This document shows, piece by piece, positions 45,460 through 59,589 of a stretch of DNA of 64,000 nucleotides. The stretch is from Membranipora membranacea (lineage: Eukaryota; Bryozoa; Gymnolaemata; Cheilostomatida; Membraniporidae). The notes beneath the pieces are model-generated. The model saw only the letters and a list, made by a program, of their open reading frames with translations. It did no database searches and was not told the origin of the DNA. Numbering within the stretch: the first letter of the stretch is position 1; each line of letters begins with the position of its first letter. The translations under genes and the position numbers were made by a program. The DNA is taken from positions 12,383,493-12,447,492 of the forward strand of contig OU612071.1 of assembly GCA_914767715.1 (NCBI GenBank), read 5' to 3'.

Positions 45460-47949
45460 AACAACATCAAACATGCTGTTAGAAGGACAATTATTGTGGT
45501 CACATGACCAGTTTTAAGAGGTTCTCTGACCATTGTAATACCCTGTCTAGGAGAAGATAATGAATGGTTGAATTTATTATGTTGGAAAATTCATATAAAT
45601 TAAACTATCTGGCTTATGAATCCTCTTGTGAATGTATTACTCCTCTAGGGTTGGTATAAAACTGACATGTCAGGCATTGTTGAGCAGGGAACCCCTCCCC
45701 CACCAAAGCTTGTCAAGAGGGGCTTAAGTAGATACAAGATACAAGAATCTGAACGCTTGAGGTGGGTACCATGTATCAGGAGATTTAGTTTGAATTATAG
45801 AAATCAGGGCTTGTATGCTCAATGCTAGTAAACTTATTCAGCTATATTCTAGGTTAATGGCATGAAGGTCGCAGACCATGATGGTATAAACTAGGTCTAC
45901 TAGTTAATGAGAGAGCAACAGCAGGTATAGTGCAGTGTTATAACAGCTTGGTAGAATGAATGTAATTTAAGAAAACACTGCTGGTGACGTCATGAGCTGG
46001 AAACCATGACTGTTTTCATGAAGCATCAGCATAGAGCATCAACAGATCTGCCTGTGGTAGGTGTAGAGTTTTGTCCAATGGCATAAATGAGAGCTTAGAA
46101 GCTCATGAAAAACATACAGTAAGTTAGAACTGCATTGGGCTCGGCCTTCGAGTGATTTGTTTTGTATGTTAGAGAGAGTAAATTTTTATATATTTACTAG
46201 TTGTTATCTGTTCTTTTACAGTATCGGGATAACTCTTAGTAACCAATTCAATGGTGGTTATCATATCGGGACAGAAATAATTTTTGCGTTAAATTTGGGT
46301 CAGAGTTAATTTCGACTCCTGGTTCATTTACGATCGTGTGAAAAGATACAATCTGAGTGATGATCACACGATAATATGCAATGTTTTAGGTAGATAGCAA
46401 GTCATTGTGAGGCTATTTTTTCGGCCAAAGTTTCCAGACATAGGTAGACTGAAAACACTAAATGGCTTTGTGATAGCTTGAATAACCTGAGCTCTCTTCT
46501 GGTTAAAGTCTTGACCAGCAAATATCTGTCAGTCGCTGATGTTAACTGAGGGGAGCTCCACCAAGAATCTACACACCTATAGTCACACAATATCAGCACT
46601 TATTCAGTACTTGTTAACACTAACCAGTTTACTGCTGATGAACACACCGCTCTCAACATGAGCTTTCTTTCTCTCCGAATCGCATCATTTTATCAAAATG
46701 TCTCCGCTGTCCATTACTTTTGTATGATCTTGTAGCATCACCTGCAATATGAATAGGGATTTAGACAAAGCAAAGGCTGTGCATCATGCTAGCGTAAAGT
46801 TTCACAAGATCTGTTCCCTTGCATACACCAATGGGTTTGCATGCTAATATAGAAATTTCCCACCATTACCAGGGGAAGAGCTTAATTGCAGACAGAGAAA
46901 TATGAGTTACTTAGATTTGTGACTAGGAGGCAATCGATATAAAGTTGGCCCGTTGTACAAAAACTTCAGCATCACTCATTTTGCCCTACCGAGTCATCAA
47001 GCTAGTAGTAACAGCAATCGTAGTAATTGTAATAAATAATTAAATTTGCAATAAGAGTTTTTTGTTCACTCATTAGTTTCTAATTACCTATCCAACAACA
47101 TAGGTTATATGAAAGTTCACCAGCGCTGTTACTTTACCTCAATGACGTCGCCTGGTTTCGGCCAGAGAACAATTGCGTGCGGGAGGGGTGCTCAAAGGAA
47201 AATTCTCGCAAATGCTTGTGGAATGAGGGACAACCTCGAGCATATCAGCCAAAAGACAGGAGCACTTGTAACATGAGAGCTGTTTGATACAAATCTGCCT
47301 TTCTCATTCAAAATGACAATGTTACAATTTCAACATCCAAAGGTTCCGGTTATTTTGAAAATAAAGCACTTGAAAAATGATAATTTTGTGTAGCGTAGTT
47401 TGGGAAGTAGAGCTACATGCATAATACAGAATGCCCACCATTTCAAAATAAATATTTTTGTTGCAGAGCGCTACTATGCCTACCTGATTATCCAACTCCA
47501 GAACAGGAATCAACATTAATATGATGTAGTAATTTGTACAGGCACAAGGCCACAATAAGCCCCAGAAGATTAACCATTAGGCTGCACTGGCAAAAAGATA
47601 AGCAGGTTGCCCACAGCTGGCTTAGTAACCCTGCTGGTACCTATCTAAATTTGTGTTTGGTTCATCACAATCCAACATTGTAGATAGAGTGCTTATATTG
47701 AAGTGTTTTACTATTTGAATTAAGTTGTGTCCTTGTAAGCCGTCAGTTCATCTACCTTTGCTGCTCCATGCAATGATATAGCTATCTTTCTAGGTTCATC
47801 TCCCTCAGACCCTTTATAGCAAGTGTTTTTTCCTCATTGTTGGCATCAATTATTCACATCTGCAATTGAAAATAAAAAAATGAAGTCATTCAGCATTATT
47901 GCTGTTTGATTAACCGAAGGTAGTTTTGAACTTTGATGTTTGATGTTAC
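45460..47949. other. Right-arm sequence matching 19,150-21,530
   Basis: It contains only the decayed equivalents of the left coding-like remnants (stops in both) and no intact gene. Confidence 0.45.
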
Positions 47950-48120
47950 CGGAGAAGCGAGCAGATCGCCCCCACCTCCTTCCGCCAAATATGCTTGCTA
48001 TCCTTATTTCACACTGATGATTATTTTCTCTGACGTATGCATACAATACACTAGCCTCATCACAGGCTAATCTTTTGTTTTGGGGGTACTTGTTGGTAAT
48101 GGGATTCCAGTACCAGTGGC
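47950..48120 (-). CDS. Isolated phase 1-1 exon, right copy
   Basis: Counterpart of 18,962-19,144: same acceptor TTCCACAG, donor GGTAACA, open frame (HWYWNPITNKYPQNKR), 57 codons, with small in-frame deletions relative to the left. Identity unknown. Confidence 0.45.
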
Positions 48121-49402
48121 CTGTGGAATATTAAAACAATAAACTCTGTATATTTGTGCTTTTGAGCCATCCGAAGGCAGAACAATTTCTATGGAATGAT
48201 CGAATAAAATCACATTGGCAAATTAAAACTGTTTGGAGGATTGCAGTTTCTTCAGTAATAAGCATATTATGATTGTTATACAAGTCCCCTGAATCCAGTC
48301 CCCCAACAAGCCTACATATCATCCTTTGTATGTCCGGGATATAAATGTATACCAGCCTGTTGCAGGAGTATCAGACATGGCAAGCAACATTAAATGACTC
48401 ACTAAAATCCTCCTGTCATATTTTTATTCATGTGTTCCTAACATGGCCCGAAGTTTTTGTCAAATTGAGTTATGTCAGTCAAATGAGAGTGTCTCTGAAA
48501 ACCAGAAAGAATTAGCGGTGAACTATACTATAAGGTTCAATATTTTTAGCACCGAATGTCTTCCAGCTTTGATATTGAGCAAGATTAAATGGTGCATTTA
48601 GGGACCCCATGCTGCTTTAATGTGATATAAGATATGATAAGACATTAATAATTCAACACAAGTGATGCAGGCTTATACAGGGTGTTGCAGGAACGTCAGT
48701 CAAATAAGAGTGTCTCTGAAAACGGGAAAAAAATTAACAATCAACCTGACCAGTTCAATATTTTTAGCACCAAATTTATAGAGACAGCAGTAGTCAAATA
48801 CAGTTACTCCCCCTCTATAATCCTAGAACATGATCTGTTCTGCTCTGAATTGTTGTCGTGATTGTTTAGTCACATGTTCACAATAAGAACCGATTATTCT
48901 AACACAAATAGCCTATGCTATGAAGGTTGATTCAATAACAGGCCAATTATGTCTCTAACTCCTTGGTCCAATACATCACACTATGTCACGCCCACTATAA
49001 GTCTGTATTGTCCTTCCTGGGGGAGAGGGAGTTTATTGATCACACCTAACTCCTATCCATTCACCTCCTTACCTCTCCTTCACCACCAATCCTCACCTGG
49101 CACTTAGGTTAAGGACCACTTCTAATACCGTGCGATGAAGTTGGGTTCAACAGGGGGTCTCCCAATTAGAAGGAGCGATGCTTTACTAAAGCAAGTTGTC
49201 ATTATAACAAATCGCTCAAAATTATCACTCACTCGGTCTTTCAGCTGGACAAATTTGTTCCCAAATCGCTCACTAAGAATGTATGTAGTCCCATCAATGA
49301 CTGAGTGATATGAAAGCGAGAGCCTAGCAGGTATCGCTCACTAGTAGTTGAGTGAGCAATAAGATGGTTGGGTTCAGCAGGATGGCTATCTTATAACAAT
49401 CA

Positions 49403-50463
49403 TTACAAAATAAAGTACAGTTGTGAAATACCCTTTACCAGTGGTTCCTACATATCGTAGCAGCGGGTGGATTGTGTATACCCACAAATGTGTGTAGCAA
49501 AAGTAGAGAGCTAAGCCTAGCATACAGGCGCCCCAGCATGCAATCACCATACTTGCCAACCTGTACGCATAAAGCGTTTGTAAACGCTTATTTGACACTA
49601 ATTGAATTTTAAACGCAAAACGCTAGTTGTACTCATTTATGGTTTTTCCAAACGCCTGTTGATCTAATTAGGCAATCACAAACGCATCTTTTATCTTTAG
49701 TGTTTACTTGGTTGTCATGGTTAAATAATAGTCTAAAAATCTGGTATGGGCTGCAGAAAACCATGATGTTGATTTACAGTTGACTTTTTACCTGTCCAAG
49801 TTTTGCATGAGCCAAATTGCAACTTTTCTTCAATGAGACACAACATAACTAGTAATCCATTGTAGAATATGGTGGTTCTGCCAACTTCAACTTTTCTTTA
49901 ATCAGAGTAACAAAGTTGTCTACCTCCTTTTTGGGGTGAGATAACTCAGATGTCCTGCCCCAGTGTTTCAAGGGCAAACCAAGGAGAATGGGCTAACAGG
50001 GTTTCAAATAGCCTGTCTTGTCCAGACAGGCTAGGTTACAAACAACTTCTCATTTATTATAAGCAGATTGCACCTTACAACGCAAAGGGAAAAAGACTAA
50101 TGTTGAGTGACCTGCACTCCTACGCTACTAAGGACTACTTACTGTGATAATAGCATTTTTCGCGCGTTTTTTGGGCGTTTTCTGGTCATTTGGGGCACCC
50201 TGGAGTTTTGTAAGCATTTTTAAGCATTTTGCAAATTTTTGTACTCATTTTGGAAAAATTAGGTTGGCAAGTCTGCAATCACATGAATCCAACATGCAAT
50301 CAGACAAGCACACTTTGCCTGTCATTGTACTCCTTTGTTCACCAAACAAAAGGCCTTTTGTTACTCAACTCTCATAGGTGCATTGGGGCATGTCTCCCTG
50401 ACATCAGCCCCCAGGGCCTATCCAACATGCTACAGCATAGGTGCGCTTTATTTTGTAATGATG
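49403..50463. mobile_element. CATTACA MITE, right copy, split by a nested element
   Basis: The ends CATTACAAAATAAAGTACAG and CTTTATTTTGTAATG match the left element at 15,319-15,627, but the site is different. The left arm shows the empty site (GCAATGCAGTCCACTC at about 15,905). Confidence 0.75.
49548..50274. mobile_element. Nested hAT-like element
   Basis: Inverted ends CATACTTGCCAACCT / AGGTTGGCAAGTCTG; flanks GCAATCAC (49,540-49,547) and GCAATCAC (50,275-50,282). The sister CATTACA MITE in the left arm has a single GCAATCAC at this point. No transposase is visible in 727 bp. Confidence 0.8.
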
Positions 50464-51559
50464 CAGTCCACTCACCGTCGAAGTCAAAGGCATAAAGTCA
50501 TAAAGTCAAAGGCAAAGAAATGTGCCTAATGTGTATTCTTTTTAAGGCTACAGCCACAGGACAGGTCAAGTCAGTCTCTGTCATAATGTGGGTCAGGGGG
50601 GTCTTTCAGTCAGAAAGAGTGATCCTTTACTAAAGCAAGTTATCACTATCACATCACTATCACATCGCTCAAAGTCATCATTCACTTGGTGTTTCAATTA
50701 GAGAACATCGCTCCCAAATCGCTCACTCAGAATGTTTTTATTCCATCAAGTGACTGGGCGATTTGAAAGCGAGACCCCTAGCAGGTATCGCTCACTCAGT
50801 GAGTGAGCGACAAGATTGCGATTTTCCATGTTTCTAATTGAAAGACCCCCAGGGTTGGTAGAATGGTGGTCACTTCTCAGTAGTATGAACAGAGAAGACA
50901 ACTCAAAGATACGTGAACATGGTACATGCACAACAGACAACAACATGACAACAAGCAACCCTGTGATAGGAACACTCCACAATTTCTATATAGGTACTAT
51001 TGCTCATATAAATAACATATATATATATATATTTATAATCATAATCATAAAATGTTAGAACAACAGTTTCTTTTTCCAAAAATAAAAGAAGATATGGCTA
51101 AACTCCAGCCGTTTTCTCAAATACCTGTGTATAGGAATCCTAGTTGGTGAGCTATTCTTATTTACATTTCATTGGCCTTATATAATACTAGGAGAACTCT
51201 TGAAATAAAATAGGAGTGAGATTCTTGAAGAGCCTTGCTTGAAACAAAGCTCCCTCTTTTGCTCATTGATCTCCAATGGTGTTTTGTTAATTTTATTTTC
51301 CTTGACCTCATTGTGACTCAACAGAGTTATCTACACTTTTCACATGAAACAAGAACATAGAATCCATTGTTATCAGGTAACAGAATAGCAGACAATCTGA
51401 AGAAATAGTATTTCTCACTTACAGGAGCTTAAGTCTGAATACCAGTGATGAACTTATCTATTATACCTTCAACTCTGCAGGTTTAATATTATCCACTCAC
51501 TCATTATCCTCTTATTTATGTATCATCTTTATATAATATACAATTGCTAAACAGGGAGC

Positions 51560-52542
51560 CCAGCGGGCAATTAGTTGTCTAAACTGAGTTGGAAAGAGGT
51601 TACCAGAAGAGGCTGAACACTGTTGCCAATTGTATGCCATATGGACCGGTGGAAGAGGTTGCCAAAAGGGATTTTTAGCAACCTCTTCAAGAAGTTTAAT
51701 ATAAGTTTTATATCCTTCTCAGGGAAGGATATAACAGGGATATCTCTATTCAATATTAAAATTGAATAGTTCATTTATTTGTTATATATATTTGTTAATA
51801 TGTTACTCATAAGGCCTGTAGAGGAGGGAGTCAGGGCAGGGAATACTGTCTGAGTGGGTGTGCTGTAGAAGGCTTCTGCCATGCTTAGAGCATTTAGAGT
51901 GTAAAGAGTGTAAAGACTCAGCTGGAATCAATTATTCTTGCGACAACAAATGTATCCTTCCATCACCACCACTTTTTGTGTTGAGTGGCAAGTGGTGCCA
52001 GAAGCAGTTGATTCAATCAAAGGCCACATTTCAAATTTCTTGGATGTGATACTGGTTCACAGGAATGAAATAGGGATGCTGATTTCTCATTTGGTTGTTT
52101 GGTGTCTGGGTGTAGAGAATTCTCAAATATGATCAATCAGCTAGGGGAGATAAATGCTACCTCGGTCTGCAAATTACATCGACCTCGGATTGACAACCAT
52201 TTTTACACTCAGCCTAGACTTCTGTGTACCATTGAAAACAGTGATGAATAAACTGTTCTCATGCTGGAGCCATACTAATAGATGGTATATACATTATAAT
52301 TTAAGTGTTAGCTAAGCTTTGTCAGTCCAGAAAATTGTTTCTGCAACCGCCAACGGCAAGAAAATAAAGTATAAAAGCAGAAGCATCTAAAACCACTTTT
52401 ATCTGTAGCTGGGAAATGGGGATATGTGGCTCCCTCTGGCATACCTATCAAAGACAGGTGATGTCAGAGGATATTGGCCAACAAAAAATCTGCCCATTGG
52501 CAACCTCTTCAAAAGGTTGCTGGCTAAGCCTTGCCGGCTGGG
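51560..52542. mobile_element. Right-arm element with CCCAGCGGGCA ends
   Basis: The ends CCCAGCGGGCAATT and TTGCCGGCTGGG are inverted repeats. The interior differs from the left relative at 13,250-14,512 apart from about 60 bp next to one end. No coding region. Confidence 0.5.
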
Positions 52543-52567
52543 AGGAGTCAATTACTTTGTCTAACCA

Positions 52568-52808
52568 GGGGGGCTTCAATTAGAATGAGAGATGCAAGTT
52601 ATCACTATCACATCGCTAAAAATTATCACTCACTTGGTCTTTAAAATGGACACAATTGCTCCCAAATCGCTCACTCAAAGTGTATATAGTTCTACCATGA
52701 GTGCGTGAGCTGAAAACGAGAGCCTAGTAGCGGTAGCAGGTGTCGCTCACTCACTGGGTGAGCGAGCAGATTGCAATTTCCGCTGTTTCTAATTGAAAGA
52801 CCCCCCAG
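52568..52808. mobile_element. MITE, GGGGGGTCTTTCAATTA family, right copy
   Basis: Inverted partner of 12,990-13,239 at the same locus, so inserted before the arms separated. Confidence 0.8.
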
Positions 52809-54289
52809 TCCAATGGACTCTTTCTCATTGTTCTTATGGCTACACTAAACATTACCTTTTGGTCATACTACATAGTCATTAAATTCTACAGTCAAACACT
52901 ATCACATTCACTGAGACTATTGAGAGATAATTTACAATACAAATAGGTTAAGGTAGGTAGGCAATGATTAGTAGAGCATAGGGCAAGGAGAAGTCGATGA
53001 AAAAGTATATCCCACAATTAAAAATACTCTATAGTTTTGAATGCAGTGCCTATTGTCACTACATCAAGTCTTAAAATACATGATGCAATGCAAGTCTATA
53101 AAAAAGCTAGCCTATCTTGACAAGCTTGTTCAATACAGGATATATGAGGAGATAATTAAAAGGGGAATGAGTGGTTGGTGCCATTGGCCCCGTGGACATG
53201 CAAGCCTGTAGTTTGCTGATGTCCAGTATCAACCAGCCCAAAAACACCGAACGTTTGGTGTATTGAGTTGTTGATACAGGACGTTGGCAAAGTAAAGGCA
53301 TGTTAGTCCAAGGGGCCCTTGCTTGTCTAGGGTCTGTTTCAATCAACAACAATGTGGTTTAGATAATTATGACTAGCCTGCATTTCCTTACAACATTGTA
53401 TTTCTACTTGGAGTTGTCACTGGACACAAATGTTGCCCTTCTTCATAACATTAGATTCGACCGCTACTTCTAAGTGGTTCTGTGTAAGGGGCTAGAACAG
53501 AGGGTATTATAGACTGTCTTCCTCCTTCCTCTTCGCTCTGAGCGCTAATCGCTCTGGATCTTTTCAATAAGAATGACCCAGGGGGAGTTTTAATTGGAAT
53601 AAGCGATGCATTTTCAGCAAAAGTATCTGGGGCAGTTCATTCAAAGTCCAGTTCTTTCAGTCTTTCATTTAGAAAGATTTACATGATTGTTTAATTTACA
53701 AGAACAAAAACTTTATATTCGGTGCATAAATTTGCTAAAGAAAATGAGAATAAGCAAACAAATATATAAAGATTGGTACTGACTGTCTCTATCATAAACA
53801 TATAAATACTCTAGACTGGAAACTATTGGCTATTTGATACAGGCTCAGTGTCTTCTCTAATTCAGTGACGTGTCGTCACTGCGCTATTCACTTTTTCTCT
53901 GTTGTGCATATCTCCACATAAATGTAATGTATGAATAAAAGACCTTATTTCTAAATATTACCACTACAACTGGGTAAAACTGGTGAGTTTTACAGAACAT
54001 GTAATAATGAAGTATAAAATTTGATCAGTATACCGTGCCAACAGATATTGTGTGTGCCATAACAACATATGCTATAGCTTGTTTCTGGTCTTAAAATTTG
54101 TATGAAAAATGGTGCGTCAACTTTTCAGAGTTCAAGGTTTTGCTCAGAATTTTACCTAATTAGCTGCATCTGATCTTTCCAGCTGTCAGACGTGTTGACG
54201 TAATATGGAAAACACTAATGGCCCATGAGTAAGGTCCGATTCAAAATGTATTTTTGTCAACTAAACGCTTAAAAGCTCAGAACACTTTG

Positions 54290-55345
54290 TCTTTGTTCTT
54301 CATGGTTCTTGCTCTTGGCTACTGAATAGGACATTCTTTAGCATATTTTTAATCAATGCCCTGTTAAATGCCTGGTTGCGCTGTATACTAAATTCAAGTT
54401 TGGTCGCTTGAAGGGCGTTGGCATGAAGGCGAATATTGAAAACATCTAACAGATTTTTTTTCTCTTCTTCGTTGCAGTTTATACACCCCAGACCGGAACA
54501 GTGAACTACTGAGCATCCAGTTGTCCTCTTCTGTCCCGCAGCAGCTGCTGCCAACCAGTCTGGAACACATCTGATGATTGTCGCCGAAGCACCCCACGGA
54601 CGTGCTGACCCGATGATTTACTTGGATTATTGGTAGGGCTTTGCACCCTGCCCATCGTTGTCCGATGGCAGTTGTTACCCCTTGTGTGGCACATAGGCCA
54701 ATCTTCTCTTTATTGCCAAACCTTACCGAATTGTAGCGGCTGTCAACGGATTATGGCAATCGCCCCCTCCCACCCCCACTCAGGCCTCATAGTTTGTTAT
54801 CATTAAATTTTTCCCTGCCAGTCCGTTCAGGTCTCTGTTATTTATGTCTGTCATCTCATTGTCCACCAGCTTGGCCAGCTTTTGGCAGTTTGATTGGGCC
54901 AGCAGTGACATGTCTAGTGATGCAAGCAGCTGACATGCCCCGTGCATGCCAAGGCAGCTATCCTGCACAGCATGTCCGAACTGCCCCTCCTGCTCTCCTG
55001 CGCTGCTTTGTAGAACCGATGGAGCCTCTTTACTAGCATGTTAATGAAATGCTGCATGTAAGGCCTTTCTTTCTTGTTACGCTCATCCCGACGATACAAT
55101 CCTGGCAAGTTTCCAATGTCCTGTGTCCCTTTTGGAAGTCCTGCAGCACATACAGTATCATGTCCATGTTAACCACAAAGTTCCCCACACCCTTAGCCTC
55201 TCTCCCGTTATCTAACTGCTGTTTATTTTTATCTTTGCAGGTTGCCTGAGGCTGAAGAACTCTCATACCAGAATTCTCTCCTCGAGCTGTTCTCGCCACC
55301 AGATGTCTGCAAACAGAAAACCAGCAGATGTCAGTCTTCATTTAT
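54290..55345 (-). pseudogene. Decayed TE-like coding region, right copy
   Basis: Counterpart of 10,571-11,860. It keeps RHLVARTARGEN, MQHFINMLVKRLHRF and RNQAFNRALIKNMLKNVLF, in more than one frame. About 230 bp present on the left near 11,250-11,480 are missing here. Confidence 0.45.
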
Positions 55346-55444
55346 ATACATTTGTATATATATATAATTTATTACTTTGTGTATGTGACTACACCCGTTA
55401 AGAATGAATAAAAACTGGTCAACGCCAATAAAACATCAGTTTCA

Positions 55445-58205
55445 TTGCTCAGGCAACCCACAGTTACCTGTAAGCGGGAGTTGCTTGCTCGGGTATCAAG
55501 AGCAGGCAACTCCTTATCCGTTAAAGGCAAAATAGATATTGAAACATACATGGTAGTGTGACTAGAGTCTGCTGTTGACCCCAGTATTACCTTTTTTCAA
55601 CTAGGTATCTGGATGAGGGCACGTTGTTACCGAGGGTGCAATTATCAGATGGTCATATTTCCGAAACTACTGAAAACAGATGGCGGAAAAAGTAAGCGAA
55701 TAATCATCGAGTGCCTGTGTCTAAAACATGTCTGGATATGTCTGTAATGCCCCGATTGTCATAAAATCCCGGTTCCTTGTGGGATGCATGCTCTAGCCTT
55801 CTAGGACAGCATATTTATGTCATTGGAAGTCGCCATGCTCACCATTAGGTAATACACCTGTAATTAAATTAGGTCAACCTGTTGCACCCCTTCTCGAAAT
55901 TAAAATGATTAGTATGACTGATGTCAAAACAGGACCTAGGCAAGTTGATAATACTGCGGTCAGTGATATTGAGGCATGAAAATGTTGCCTGGTGGATTTG
56001 CAATTGAAATTTTGGTGAGAGAGGTTTTAAATGATTTTAGCAAAATCAATTTGGGGCGCTTTATGCAGACGAGTCAGTTTAGGCAAAATTAGCTGGTAAA
56101 CCTGTAAAAATGCACTTGCTGTGTTTGTGGGAGCGCCGAAGAAAATCTTACAATCAGTTTCCATCCGATACTCTCAAGTATGACAGAGCAGAAGCAGTCC
56201 ATTTGAGTGGTCTGGTTAGAGAATTGAAAGAACCTGAAGCAGGCTTTTGGAGGTGAGAAGTCAACATAATTTGCATGTTAAGCAATGGGGAAGTGAAGAG
56301 AGGTGTTGGACCATGATATTTTCATCAGAGCGATGTTTAGGCGCATCTTGTTCTGGATTGCCCAGTCTTGGCATTCATTTATCAATATTTGTCCTATTGC
56401 TCCCAAATAGTTTATTCAGAATGTACATAATCATATATTCATCAAATAGTCGGCCATTGGGAACTGAGATCACTAGCTGGACCCGCATGCTCAGCTCCAC
56501 GATTGGATAGTGATTTTGGCAGTCTCTGATCTTAATTCCCCAAGGGAAGTTTTAATGATTCCCTATCATTAGACGTTCAGCTTAGGGGATTTTTGACTTG
56601 GGATTTTACTGACGTAACTCAGACTATTGTCAATTAATGTATAACCTTTATTGATGAGCTTTACTGAGATTACTACCGTGAAATCTATAAAAGATTTACA
56701 CAAACAATGACTACATGTCATATGTCATTATTAAACAATAATATAAACGCATAACACAGTTCTCAAAAAGTCAACTTTGTACTCTTACTTAACAACTTTT
56801 AAAGTAAAGTGTTATTTCCAAAACGTACAATGATAAGGTGTCAAATTGAGCCTTTACACAATTTAAGGTATATATAATATAATTAATCCTTGAATGAAGA
56901 ATGCAGGTTGCCGTATAATGATAAGATTAATATTCGTACCTTTTGCCTTCTTTCCTCTAAACTGATTTTGTAAAATAGACTTCGATATACTTTCAAAACT
57001 GTCTGAGTTCAATTGCTAATGCGCTGAGTGCACTGACTGATAAAAGAACACTGAAACAGGATAAGTTTTACCAGGTATACAGGGAACACACCAACACAAA
57101 GACCAGGGCGGGCCCAAATCCCCCCAGACCAATCACGGACGGCCAACACCCCATAAAGATGTTGGGAGGTAGCCAGAAGCTGCAACAAATACACTCCTGG
57201 CACAATATTGCACCCTGGATCCCCTGTTTGAAGAGTAAATCACTCTATTGTCCCCCGAAATTGGACTGAACCTAATCCTGCAGATGAGAGCAGTGACAAC
57301 TAGTTTGGAGTTGAAACGAGTCTCCAGCTTAAGCTGGTGAAACAAAAGAACTGTTAATTTGAATACATAATACATAGGTTTGTTACATAATGAATTTTAG
57401 TTTGTTTTTGTTAAGCTGATGAGTATCTTTACAGAAGTCCTTAATTGTCCATAAAAACTGCAAAATGACCGTTCTATCTGCATACTCTTTAGCAAGAGAG
57501 CTTATATGGTCGTTCAATTATAAAGAGCGAAGCTTTTTAAAGCAAATCATCGCTCGCACTTTGCTCAAAATCATCGCTTATTTGGTCTGCCAAATGGGAA
57601 AATTTTTTCCCAAATTGCATATTCTGTGTCTTTTAACAATGACTGCATGATTTGGTAACGAGCTCCCTAACATGTCATGATCACTCAGTTACGGGCAGTT
57701 TTTAATTTTAAAATCCTCCTGATCGCTCACCGCCTGATCAAAAATGCCTCTCCGGAGTGAATGTGAAATCAAATCCACTTGGACTTGAAGTCATGATAAT
57801 GATTTTGGCTGCAAATTTAGTGTGTAAAAATCATAAATCCAAATTGAACAAAAGGTGAGACAAGTTATAGATGCTAGCCTGATGCCTGTAAAACTAAAAA
57901 AACAAAACTAAGCTATGTTATAGTGAGTCTGTTAAAACTGTCAGCTCACAAACAGACTTCTCCAGTTTATTCTTTTTAAAGTAACCCATCATATCTTTGG
58001 TTCCGTACAACAGTCCCCAGACCTATGACCTACCAAAATTAATATGTAATATATATAATTCTGGTGAAATGGGGAGGCTGTGTGGGTGTATCTGAGATGT
58101 GTGTCTCAAATTTCTAATTGACCAAAAGTCATCATCTATAATTGATTTTATCTGATTACAGCAAAACCGAAGCAGGTGAAAGTGATGCAAGGACATGATG
58201 ACACG
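55445..58205. other. Right-arm-specific segment
   Basis: No counterpart in the left arm, where an unrelated 750 bp lies. It contains two degenerate MITE copies (about 56,318-56,560 and 57,500-57,735). No convincing gene. Confidence 0.5.
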
Positions 58206-59154
58206 AGATCCAGTAAGGTAAGCACTCTGACAACAAACTTGTATTAAAGCTATAATGGCTGTACTGTTCTGGAAACTAGGTAATACATTGAAATCAATGC
58301 TTCTCAAGCCAAAAACCCATATTGTTATCATAAACATGGATATATTATGAATGTTAAGAATCAACTCATTCCGGATTGGGCAGGAGTAACACGTATGTGG
58401 TCAAATGATAGCATTGGTACCTCAAGTGTTAACCTTGTTGTTAGTAAACAACTTGTTGGTTCATACTTCATTAAGTTATATCTACAGATAAAGACTTATG
58501 GTCTTACTATCAACCTTGCTGTTTATTTTGTAGCTTGTTCATCATATTGCTATGACAATTCAGACTTCAATGCCTAAATACTCAAGCAGCGTAACTCTTC
58601 TTAGACTGACAGCCTTATAAGGTTATCGACATCAGGACAAATTATTTAAGTCAATGATATTTCTTTCCCTCCTTCATAGCTGATATGCGGTGTGCAGCAT
58701 CAAGTTTTTCTCTACACAGCGTTCAGTTGTTGATACAGCTTTTTCTCTGATTGCATCTATGACCGATATTTCTTTTGCATCTTTGCGTTATTGTGTAGGT
58801 TTAAAGTTGGGAATTGTCTGTACTTGTAAAAATTAAGACTAGACGTATTTTTGTATTTTTCACGTCTGCTCACATTTTCAATTTTCAGTTTAAGTGGTGA
58901 TGATGTTGCAATACAGTTGCATTGTGCTATTAAAGTTATAAAATCTTAATAATTTTTGCACAAGAATATATCAAGAACAAATCACTATACCTATATTTAT
59001 TACAAGTAAAATATTTATTAACATTTTATAATAAGAGGTCGTTTAGTATGATAGCTCTCGTAGAGCGCAATCGAATAAAAATAATCATGACGTTGAGTTA
59101 GCACCAACTGCTATCAATTCCTGAAATGCGCCTCAGCAAAACCGGCAAGTATAG

Positions 59155-59589
59155 ATGATTTTATCTGGAGTCTTATTATCTGACAGCTCATGTAGTGGAG
59201 CATCAATTAAAAAGTTAAGTGTGATTGTGAGTTCTGAACAATTGCCAGCATTGTGTAAAGATCAGATGATACATGTCCTTTCTCAAGGATATAACCCCAG
59301 GAGTACCATGGGACAGTTCTTAGGCCTTCTCCCTGGAATGTGTTCACAAATGACTTCTGTCCATCTATTTGTCAAATATGCAGATAATATTGCTATGAAT
59401 CACAAAATAAACGAAGGAGAATGTATATTGCATGATTCTACACCACACCAAGCAAGTCCTCTTCATCAAGCCTGGAATCATACTTCAACCTACTTCTCAA
59501 AAAACCCGCCTACTTCTCAATGTAAAAAAATTAACATCCATAAGCCTCTATCCCGCCGTTCTCAGTGGCCATCGAAAGGCAAATATTGA
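59155..59589 (+). CDS. Short ORF conserved in both arms, right copy
   Basis: 144 codons, same start as the left 121-codon frame (8,735-8,370), with a longer C-terminus because the left stop is absent. See the left copy for differences. Unknown function. Confidence 0.35.
   Translation: MILSGVLLSDSSCSGASIKKLSVIVSSEQLPALCKDQMIHVLSQGYNPRSTMGQFLGLLPGMCSQMTSVHLFVKYADNIAMNHKINEGECILHDSTPHQASPLHQAWNHTSTYFSKNPPTSQCKKINIHKPLSRRSQWPSKGKY

Larger units (their letters stand above)
49131..50981 (-). mobile_element. Old LTR, right copy, with two layers of nested insertions
   Basis: Same LTR as 15,099-16,173. MITE copies at 49,150-49,367 and 50,597-50,850 are shared or equivalent. The CATTACA MITE (49,403-50,463) and, inside it, a hAT-like element (49,548-50,274) are right-specific. 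AT on both sides of the CATTACA MITE suggests a 2 bp target duplication. Confidence 0.7.
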
